From Phanerochaete sordida (lineage: Eukaryota; Basidiomycota; Agaricomycetes; Polyporales; Phanerochaetaceae): 64,000 nt of DNA. Shown here piece by piece: positions 55,168 to 64,000 of this stretch. Position numbers and translations under genes: made by a program. The stretch lies in contig BPQB01000062.1 in NCBI GenBank assembly GCA_019973155.2, positions 62,001 to 126,000 on the forward strand, read 5' to 3'. Every line of letters begins with the position of its first letter. The first letter of the stretch is position 1. The notes beneath the pieces were generated by a model that worked only from the letters and a program-made list of their open reading frames with translations, was not told the origin of the DNA and did not search any database.

Positions 55168-56333
55168 ATGCCGGTGAGTGTGTTTCCCTACAGCTTCGAC
55201 TGATCTATGATAATTTACTTACAGCTGAGCATACATCGACCACTGTCGGTACCGGTCGCCACCTTGTCATCAACATCTGCTCAATCCCACGAACCCACAA
55301 CTTCGACCCCCACTGCCAGTGCCTCTTCTAGCCAGCTGTGAGCAGCCAGTGCGCCTCCATCTCGATGACATCACATATCAGGTCGTGTCAGGTCTAATTC
55401 AGAAAGCCTGAAAACTCAGGGGTTTTCTGCGTCCCTGGACACCTCTATCCGAGATGGCATAGGGAGTACCGACGTGGACGGGCCTTCCAGCATCGCACTG
55501 CCTTCGGCGATGACATCCGCATTTAGTATGTCTGATACATCCGGCAGTTCATCTGTCAATCCTACATTGCCTCCGACGTCGAGTGTAGAAGGGTCAACAA
55601 CACTATCTTTTGCGTCGTCTAGCTCGTCGCCAACACCTACAGCGAGTGCCGCTCCGGTGAGTATGCCATGTACCATCGATGACCACGTGGGGCTCTGAAG
55701 ACCTGTGCTGCTGACCGCCGCAGAGCCCGAGCAAAGGCCCGTCGGTAGATGTCATAGCCGCCGCGGCAGCAAGTATAGCAGTCGTTGCGACAATTTTGTG
55801 CCTGTATATATGGCGAAAGATAGTCCGGCGGCGGAGACCCAAGGCCCGCGGTGAGTCTAGCACCAGGACTCTGCGCTGCATGTTTATTCCGTGCTAACGT
55901 AGCCTCAGAAGCGCCTTCTGAAAACAATCCGAGCTCTTCACAAGCGTCGGCGGACTCTTCACGCGGCAGCAGCACTGCGCCCGACGCAGCCTCCGGGAAA
56001 GACGACAGCGAAGCCCTGCTACCAAGCCGGTCCACAAGCATCTGCGCCGTGCCTCCCGCATCGCCCGCGCAAGACGCAGCGAGTGTCCCGCCGCTTCCGG
56101 AGAAACGACCGTCGCCAGGCTCTCCCCGAACGCGCGGGCCAGGCGATGGCGCAGTTCCTATTGCGCCGCCAAGCACAGAACGAGTGGATGACCGGACAAG
56201 AGAGATACGCCACGAGGAGGACGGCGGAATCCGGCTGGAAGGCGCAGGTCTTGGCCCGCCGAGTCCCGCGCCGACAGAGTGCACGACCTCGCCGTCTAGC
56301 ACCCTTCCGCCGCCGTACGCAGAGTACCGATAG
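55168..56333 (+). CDS. Single-pass Ser/Thr-rich membrane protein with C-terminal PPxY (class A tail)
   Basis: Exons 55168-55173 (ATG CCG), 55225-55337, 55392-55656, 55724-55850 and 55903-56333 sum to 942 nt (313 aa). Ser/Thr-rich ectodomain-like part, TM helix (VIAAAAASIAVVATILCLYI), WRKIVRRRRPK, phase-1 intron, then a tail with PPLPEKRPSPGSPRTRGPGD, HEEDGGIRLEGAGLGPPSP and terminal SPSSTLPPPYAEYR (PPPY). An alternative start at 55121 would give a signal-like MLRPVLPLALGLLGPACR using an acceptor 5 nt downstream, but it lies only about 20 nt after the TATA box. Nearest relative: the gene at 42872. Confidence 0.8.
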
Positions 56334-56448
56334 GCTCGCGAGAATGCGGTGCTACCCCGGCGCATAGCTGGGAAGAGTAGATCCTGGCAGTGGCGTTATA
56401 TTCATTGCACCACGAGTACGAACCTGCCCGTGGTACCTGGTATGCAAG

Positions 56449-58076
56449 TCATCGCGCGGCCGCCTCCATCTCCGGCCACCTCTCGCGCGCCGTCGTGTCG
56501 CGCTTCGCGACCTCGAGCCAGCCGCGCGCCTCGGCGAGCGGCATGTTCGCGCGCACGTGCGGCTCGAACGCGGCGAACACCACGTCCGGCAGCTGCAGGA
56601 TGTGCTGGACATGCCGGTGTTCGTCGATGGGATGGAGATCCACCGGATCGCCGCGCTCGTGCACGCGGTTGTGGAGATTTGTCGATGCGCGATGTGCAGG
56701 AACGAGGCCAGTACCCGGGATGTGATCTTGCGCGCGCTGGATATGGAGAAGAATACCTATGGTGCGCCTGAGCTCCTCTTCTCTCGAATATCAGTATCCT
56801 GAGCTGATAGGAATTCCTCGTACAGTCCTCGAGGCGCAGAACCGCGCAGCCCACAAACTCGTCTTAAAGCTCACCCTCGACGGCCTCGTCACACAAGTGC
56901 ACCTCAACCTCGTGAAGAACGCGCGCGCACTCCCACGGGGCAAGCCACCCGAGGACCTCCAGTTCAATTTTGGCGCGCTCGAGAAGCTGCTCGAGGCGTT
57001 CTCGGGGATGCTGGAGAAGGTCTGCGTGCACAGAAACCGGCGTCGGCCCCCGCGGCCGCTCCGTGCGCACGAGCAGCCACAGCAGCGGCCACGCCGCGCT
57101 GCAGTTCACGACGTGCACGTCGCCGACGCGCTTCCGCCAATAGCGCCGCGCGCCGACAAACGCCTGGGGGACCTGCGCCGGCACCTGCTCGCCGTTGTCG
57201 GCCCAGGTGACGTAGTAGAACGAGAGTGTGTTGAAGCGGAAAGGCGCGTCGCCGCCAGCGGGGTGTGCGCGCGCCGCGAAGAGCGAGTCGACGAAGGCCA
57301 CGAGGTCCGCGAAGTGCGCGAAGTCGAGCCATTTGAGTCGCGGGCGCACGGGCAGCCGCGGTACGGGCAGCGCGCGCGGGAGCCCGACGAAGACGTTCCG
57401 CGGCGCAAACCATCCGTATTTATTTTTTGTGTCTGGGCTGAAGCCGTACGTGTACCGCTCGAGCCGCGGGAAGAGCGCGCGGGGGAGCGTGTGCACGACG
57501 AGGTGCAGCCACGGCGTGCACGGAAGCGTCGTCTCGAGCGTAATCTCGCGGACGTACCGCCCGACGCTCATGTCGAGCGTTACATTGCGCGCAAACGCGA
57601 GCAGCTGGTGCGCGTCCTCCGGGCTCTGGAGTTGGAGCTCCTCGAAGATGGCTGCGCGGATGTTCTGCGCCCAGTAGCGGCAGACGAGCGAGACGTTACT
57701 GAGATACCGCTTGAGCTCCTTCTTGCTGCGACTGAACGTCGCAGTCGGGAGGTGGGCGCCGGTTTGGATGTTGAACTCGCGGATGATGGTTTGGAATAGC
57801 TCGGGAGGCACGCGATGCGCGGCCAGTGACGTCTAAAGGTCTGTTTAGAGCTCTACGACACTATCTCGCTAGCACAATGCGTACCTGGTTCGAGAGCGAC
57901 GTCTTCCGCAAACGTCTGAACGTCCGACAGATGGTCTGGAGACACGCGTAGCGTGCCAGCCGGTCAGACAGCTTGCGCATGCGCGCGCTTACGGAAGGTA
58001 GGCCGCCTCTTGTGACCGGGAAGAGAGGAGTCTTCGCTGACGGGAGGTAAGTTGCTCCTTCTTGTGTGCGAGACAT
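56449..58076 (-). pseudogene. F-box family gene split by an internal inversion
   Basis: Three pieces. (1) Minus strand 58076-57885 and 57832 to about 57037: MSRTQEGATY start, AAHRVPPELFQTIIREF, VSLVCRYWAQNIR, PRNVFVGLPRALPV and WPLLWLLVRTERPRGPTPV. (2) Plus strand, about 56605-57036: PVFVDGMEIHRIAALV, CRCAMC, the conserved phase-1 intron (about 56761-56815), then AHKLVLKLTLDGLVTQVHLN and FNFGALEKLLEAFSGMLEKV, i.e. the middle of the gene in reverse. (3) Minus strand, about 56604-56449: ILQLPDVVFAAFEPHVRANM through AAAR-stop, the gene's end. Each piece is open and uneroded, so the inversion is recent, or an assembly error. As sequenced, the minus frame reads into unrelated residues after piece 1. 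Confidence 0.8.
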
Positions 58077-59416
58077 CGTGTGGCAGTGGCTGCGGCGGTC
58101 ATGAAGGAAAGGAGCAAAAGCAGCGCTGCGCCATGGAGACGAATTGAACTGACGTGTGCCGGGACGCTGGTCGCAGTTAAGGTTCAACGTTCAGCGCCGC
58201 GTTACCACCGTTTCAGGCTGCGCATGTGAGCAGCGTAGCGAGTCGCCAAGAGTATGCCATCGAGTTTTGAATAGCACATGCTACATGCGATACGGTCCGA
58301 ATCGGTGAGCGCGAGAGTGTTCGTAGTCGACTGGTAGTATCGCCGCGACATCCTGCGCATGAGGCCGCGGGCAGCCTGAGCACCAGCGAGTGCCACTATA
58401 ACATATTAAAGCGGCTGATGTGGGGCTATAGAACCGTGTCAGTGAGCGAGAAAGCGCAGCAGGCTGAGACTCACCCGGCCACTTGGTGGCGAACCAACGG
58501 ATTACGTATGCCGGTGGAGGGTATGCCGCACGCGAAAGGAGCGCATGGGTAGGAACCAAGATCCCTTCCTCGCAAATATAGCGTATAAATGTTCCATCAT
58601 AGATTGTCACGAGTGATGACGATGAGTGAGCGAGCACAAAGCCAGGACGACGAAAATCTGGTCAGAGAATACGGTGGGCGCCACTCTGGAATCCCGATTA
58701 GGCATACGTAGTTCGAATTGCTCCCGTATCAGCATTTCTATGCGGCGGCGAGTGCGGATGCCAGTCACGGATGCAGAGATACGTGCGTCACACCGTAAGT
58801 AAGCAGTATGATATAGTGAAGACAGCTTCTCAATAAATTGGCAGATAGCAGCACGTTGCTATGGTGGGTCACGGTCACTTGGCAGTGGGTACTGGAGTGC
58901 GCGTGAATTTAATCCGCTCGACGCGCGCATGAGCACTTGGGGAATGGGACGCGAGAGCAAAGAATTTTTGCATTTGTGTAGTCAAACAGCCTTATCGCAG
59001 ATACGCACATCGGAGTGGGAGAGGTAGGCGGATGGACATAAAGCTGTCACGGTGCACGCGGCGGCTTTATTGCCGAACCGGCGCGTGCGTACAAGGCAAT
59101 GTCGAGAAGCGATATGATTCTCAGAAGCCAGGCAATCGCTGATGAGTCTACTCAAAGCACTATGAGTCTGTGGCTGGGAGAGTGAATGAGCTTAGGCAGT
59201 AAAGAAATGCGATGTGTATCAGTATATGTCGGCGGCTCGGATGGGTGTAGGGGGGAAATTGTCCCTGTACACATAAGGACGGTCGTCAGAGAGTATTTAT
59301 TCGTAGGTTTCATGAGGCATCCGGGAAGAATATATGTCAATGCCGCTGCATGGTGGCGTGAAGACCGCGTCTCAGAGTGATATATATGCTTGGATACTGC
59401 ACAGATGTTCTGATCC
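58077..59416. other. Intergenic, no gene seen
   Basis: Spacer of about 1.3 kb between two minus-strand F-box genes; AT-richer toward the right, no coding signal. Confidence 0.4.
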
Positions 59417-60921
59417 TCAATTAAACTTGACAGCCAGTAGCTCTTCAGTTTGTCTGTCCTTCTCGGTGACGATTTTTAGCCTGCCAGTATTATTTGTCGC
59501 TGGCATATGTGTTCGGATGAACGGCTCGTATTCCTGGAATATCATGTTCGGTAGAATGATTTGCATGATGGGGCTTGCGTCGAAGTCGTTGGCCTGCTGA
59601 TCAAATGCAGGCCAGTCAAAGTTGAAGGCTGTAGGAGCTGGAGGCGGACCGTTGCGCATGCGAACAGCACTATACCAGTGCAATAGCGACAGCCGAATTG
59701 TTGTGATGGTCCCAGTGCCCATCGGAGTCTCGGCGACAAGCTCATGAAAGCCTGTTCGCCGCGAGACGACAAGGCGTCGCCAGTGAGGGTCCAGTTGATA
59801 GGCTGCAGTACAGTTAGCTGGACTGGACAGCTTATATGCATCGATTATTACAACGTACGCGCTTCTCTAAGACTGAAGTCACGATCTGTGCCGCTTGTGC
59901 AGAGATAGCAGTGACAATCATCGAAAAGTAACTTGACAAGCGCAGCTGTGTGGTGCGCGGACTCGGAGCGTAGGTAGACTGGACCTCGCAACGCGACATG
60001 CGCAGGCAGACGTCGGGTGGATATATGGAGCCAGATGAGAGGCCACACCGCTGTGCAGTTATTCGCATCCAAACAAGGAATGTGAAGAGTTGGTGAGCGG
60101 CGTCCAACCTGCCACTGCGGTGCTTCTGGAGGCTGTGCTTCTTCCTTGATTTCCCAAGTGACGTTTTGCAGGATCAGAAGCGTTGACGGAAGCCAGGACC
60201 CCCATGAAGCAACGAAGGATAGGAGATCAGCGGGTGCGGAAAAGTGCAAGTTGCTGACATGTGCCGTGGAAGGAAAATCCGATTTGATTGAAACCGGGGG
60301 TGTACGAGGCAGCCCGTGGAAGAGAGAGCGAGGGGCATGCTGCTTGACAATGGGTGTCCCATCTGGGATGGATGGTGATACCTGAACTCGAATGTTCGGC
60401 ACAGGTTCCCATTTGCGCAAGCCCCGGGAGCTAAAAATCGCGTGGGGAGCAGTGTGAAGAAAGAGATGGATCCAGGGCGACGTTGGTAGTGTCAGATTTA
60501 GGTAGATGATCTCCACAAAATCCGAGATATTATAACCAAGGGTGGTCACCGCAGAAAATTCGAGGAAGCGATGCACATCGAAGGCGCATTGAAGGCTCAG
60601 TCTGGAGAATATTGTAGGGCGGCAGCATTCGGCCCAATAGCGACAGACGAGTGCGCACTGCCCTATCTGGCGTTTCCGACTGCTCTCAACAGCATAGACG
60701 TCGGCCACGAGAGACGCCATGATTCTCTTGAATAGTTCTGGAGGTACCCTGCGTGCAGACCACTGTACAGCGGTATCAGCGACATAGACGCAATTGTTTC
60801 GCCATGAAGGAGAGCAATGCAGTACACCTACCAGTCCAGAGCTTAAACTGCTCATATGTCGTGTCGGTCGCATGGTCTCAGAGACCAGCGACCAGTCCGA
60901 GGTCGCGCTCGTTGTCTCCAT
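59417..60921 (-). CDS. F-box protein, CxCxxC family
   Basis: Exons 60921-60832, 60762-59859 and 59802-59417, about 459 aa. The first intron (60763-60831, 69 nt, CGCTGATAC branch site) is 3n and stop-free, so the frame reads through it. Splicing joins SSLSSGL to WSARRVPPELFKRIM. Family marks: QCALVCRYWAECCR, LTLPTSPWIHLFL, APRSLFHGLPRTPPV, WPLIWLHI and CHCYLC. The conserved phase-1 intron 59803-59858 follows, then FHELVAETPMGTGTITTIRL, FDWPAFDQQANDFD and EPFIRTHMPA. Likely functional SCF adaptor. Confidence 0.82.
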
Positions 60922-63553
60922 GAGGATGACACTGCGGGTTTATGCCCAGCAGTAACAGATACGGCAAGAAGAAGATTATGGAGCCATCGCGCTTGTCCAT
61001 GATCCATCTTATAGCAGCGACTGCTGCGCGATGCTCACTCTAGCCAATCAAGGTTGGCAGGCTCCTCGTACATCGCACAGCTGATTTTACGCTGACAGCG
61101 ATATCCGGAGGCTATCTGATAGCGGTGAACCCGCGCATTTATGAAGTCTCGAGGCGTCCTTGGAATGGAAGCACAGCCTCGGGAGCACAAGCATGCGCCA
61201 CCGGGAGCTCTTCGAGTCATTTTCAAACCACACATGACACGGCATTCTAGGGACGCTCGCCCGTGAGTGATAGCTTCATTGCGCCATTCTCAGGACGCCC
61301 GCTGACTCGCTACTTTGCTGGAGACTTCCACAGCCACTGTCTCTGCACGAGGCCTGCTTCTGCAATCTCCGCTGACACGAGGCCGTCGGACAGCTTTGCA
61401 CGGCCCTGCCTCTATCATCAGCACTGCCACAATCCAAGTACGCCTGTAGCAGGAGCCGTCTCCTCGCATGCGCTCCGAGGCCCTGCTCAGTGCAGGCATG
61501 CGCCGCATCAAACCTCGCGATGATACGCGGCGCCCCAGCTGTGGGCATCAACCCCAATGAGCAGGCGGAATATGTCAATAGGCGTAGCAGGTAAGCCTTG
61601 GATAAATTGCCAAGCAATGCGCATCCAATCTACCTCTAACAAGCGGGAGGCAGCTCGTCTTTGGCCCAATCTACCTGGTCCTGTGATCAGATGTCATCAT
61701 ATAGAAGCTGCAGGCCTTGCACCAAGCATGCGCCGGCCCCGAGCCCGTGGGTGATAAGCAACGCCAGTCTACATCACCGCCTTCGCTGCGCCCGGGCGAG
61801 TACCGACGCGCTCGCTGCACTGATCCAGGGCCGCTACACGCTTTCGTCCAACCTCGAACACCTCCTTGAGCGACCCGATTGTCAGACACTTCAGCAGCGT
61901 CTGCATATCCACCACCTGCACGTTCATCAGTTCCTATTCGTCCACGACCAAAACTCAAAACGCACCTCGCACAAGACCTCTTCGCAGACTACTCCGATCC
62001 GAATCGCTTTACGAGCAGGCTCGTGACGAGCTCAGCCCGGTGAGCGCGCGGCCCTCCGCGCGCCACGAGCATTTTGGGACCGCCGACGCCTTCTGCACAC
62101 GCGGCGCGCAGGAAGAAGCCATCGGCCATCGGCGTGACTGCGCCCATTCAGACGACGTCGGAGAACGGCCACGAACGCTTGCGCCGCCGCCATGCTCGCC
62201 ACCGACTCCGCCGCCTGCGCACCGCCCTTCTTGCCTTCATCATCCGCGCAGTTGTCGCGAAACATATGTCCGCTTGCGAGCGAGACGAGGCCGTGGCCGG
62301 AGACTTGATTACCCACGCGGAAAACACATCGGCTAGAGGGCACGCAGTGTCCGGCTCTGTCGCCAAGGTAGATTATGGGTGGCAGCGCATCTGTGTTCTT
62401 GTCGCAGAGCGTCAGCCGTCCTGCTAGCGATACATCTTGAGCGGCGGGGGTCTGAGATTCCACGGAAAGGTCATGTTGAATCTCACGAGTAGCACTGCAT
62501 CGATGTACAAACACACCTGATGCCATACGTCTCGCGTACTCCACGGACGTCTGCGTCTTCCAGCTTCTACGTTGGCGGTAGTACCTCCTTGCGCGCGCCG
62601 CCTGTAGGCATCACGGAGCGAACTGAGCAGCGGGAAGTGAACTGTTGTCGTTGATGGACATAGAGAGGGCGTCGCCCAGAGAGAGAGACAGAAAATGTGA
62701 CTATCATAGCCTGTGTCGTAGTTTTGATAAAGCGTGCACGAGGCGTTCGTGGCTGTGCAGAGTTGGCAAGACACGTTAAGCCAGAACGGGCGACATACAG
62801 CGAACCTCCTGCACGCCGAGCCTCGCGGACAGCCTTATGGAATGAACTACCGTACGCAGCGCGTTCTGTAAAAACAACGGCAGGTCAGAGAAGGCGCACA
62901 AAACAGAGACAGAAGACGCACCTGGCTGCGCATTGCAGAAACTAGAACCTCTGCGATGACTTCAAATACACGAGCACTCCGGTCTTCTTAGATCATGTCT
63001 AGTCTGGCAGAAGCGTTCGCCACTCTCATGCGGGACCGTGATGACCCGGTTGCTGGGGACAGGAGTAGTATGATTGGACCAGCGTCCGCACTAAGGAGAT
63101 GTGCATGTGCACGAGGAGCTTCGCCAGGGAGTCAGTATGAGCGCGTGCAGGATGGCGATCGCAGACGTACCTTTATATGCGCGTTACCGGGCTGGACACG
63201 GGGGCCTGAATCTTGGAAGATGTGGGATCCGTCGCAGATGGTGAGTTCAAAGTGGACGTCGTCAAGGGAGAGAAGAACAATGCGAAGGTTATTGCCGACG
63301 TCGTGTCACGGGTAATGCGCGTTCAAGGGGCTCTTGACTGGGCACAATCAGTGCGATGTGGACAACAAGAACATGATATGCACTGCACAGTTCTGCGCGC
63401 CGCACTTTTATAAAAGGCTTATTTTCTAGAATCTCAATCTCCAGGCGGTACTAAGGGTAATGATAGAGCTGTAGCATGTCAGTTAAGGCTAAATGACAGA
63501 CAAGAATACACACCAGTCAGAGTACGACCTCGACGAACACGTCTCCGATGAAA
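60922..63553. other. No firmly supported gene; two coding-like stretches
   Basis: Around 61750-62035 on the plus strand, different frames give ALIQGRYTLSSNLEHLLERP and KLKTHLAQDLFADYSDPNRF, suggesting a frameshifted gene remnant. Around 62995-63413, MSSLAEAFATLMRDRDD and later LEDVGSVADGEFKVDVVKGE could be exons of a small gene, but no splice model is convincing. The rest shows nothing recognisable. Confidence 0.35.
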
Positions 63554-64000
63554 CTAGATCCAACATCGCTTCCACGCTCCCCAACCGCAGCTTCTGCAAA
63601 ACGATTCCATCCTTATGCGAAGCTTCGAAGACCCTGAGTAGGCCCTTGGTGGAATGCCTGGGACTAAAGCATCGAACGAAGCCGGCCCAGGGCTTGGAAA
63701 CGAAGATGTCTGGAAAGTCGTCAGTCTGGACAGGCAGGAAGCGATGGCGGACGCACCTGTATGTACGTCTCGATATTCAATGACTGCGCCACAGAGAGGT
63801 ACGTATGTGTTCCTGGGGTCTTAGCCTTTGACGGGTCCTCGAAGACATAGCGGACGAGAGCAAACGAGAGCCACGCCCAGCGGCGACTGATGCCCCCAGC
63901 ACGCTTTGTGGCGGCCACGTGCGCTGCTCTGCATCCGCCGCCGCCGCCAGCCGGGGATAGATCTGCTCTCGACCTCTATCACTCGAAGGTCATCGCATGC
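63554..64000 (-). CDS. Partial gene running off the window, unknown function
   Basis: The 3' end of a minus-strand gene. One exon (to 63757) encodes RRWAWLSFALVRYVFEDPSK and THTYLSVAQSLNIETYIQ. A 47-nt intron 63710-63756 (GTGCGT, ACTGACGA branch site, CCAG) leads to a last exon ending CRSCGWGAWKRCW-stop at 63554. An alternative acceptor at 63726 leaves an implausible 31-nt intron, though its frame is also open to 63489. Family not recognised; the 5' part lies beyond 64000. Confidence 0.5.

Noticed and set aside
63489..63725. Alternative last exon for the minus-strand gene at the window end
   Set aside because: It needs a 31-nt intron, shorter than any other here; the 47-nt alternative has a good branch site.
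1..64000. CRISPR arrays, bacterial operons, rRNA genes
   Set aside because: Nothing seen; intron-rich genes and fungal families rule out a prokaryotic reading.

Overview
The window reads as nuclear DNA of a filamentous basidiomycete, probably an Agaricomycete of Polyporales type. It is GC-rich, genes carry many 47-60 nt GT-AG introns with CTGAC/CTAAC-like branch sites, and the conserved genes are fungal: a CBM1-tagged GH27 alpha-galactosidase, a GPI-anchored thaumatin-like protein, an Ldb17/SPIN90-type actin regulator and a CaMK. No rRNA, convincing tRNA or CRISPR array was seen. Exons were resolved by eye; most multi-exon models close to a whole number of codons.

Layout. 1-7.9 kb: three tandem Cys-rich/F-box paralogs (the first cut by the window edge), with the 13-exon alpha-galactosidase on the minus strand between copies 1 and 2. 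8.1-9.0 kb: a small two-TM protein. 9.3-10 kb: a MITE-like element abutting a gene fragment. 10-18.6 kb: F-box genes alternating with single-pass membrane proteins that end in a PPxY motif, plus remnants of both kinds. 18.8-25.5 kb, all minus strand: a conserved unknown, Ldb17, the thaumatin-like protein and another single-pass protein. 25.5-29 kb: gene-poor, with nested inverted repeats. 29-32.5 kb: CaMK and a small secreted Cys-rich protein. 32.5-36.9 kb: an F-box gene, a pseudogene fragment and a PPxY gene. 37-40.7 kb: repeats and a TIR element. 40.7-61 kb: five PPxY genes or remnants and three F-box genes, one broken by an internal inversion. 61-64 kb: unclear, ending in a partial gene.

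Main theme. Two expanded families share the region. One is an F-box family (presumed SCF substrate adaptors) with a C-terminal CxCxxC motif followed by a conserved phase-1 intron. The other is a family of Ser/Thr-rich, single-TM proteins with a basic juxtamembrane stretch and a C-terminal PP[PAQ]Y motif, the ligand of WW domains in Rsp5/Nedd4 ubiquitin ligases. Both point to ubiquitin signalling. Their fragments are found joined, truncated and inverted, so the locus looks like a rapidly rearranging nursery for membrane-sensor/ubiquitin-adaptor genes. A functional link between the families is inference.
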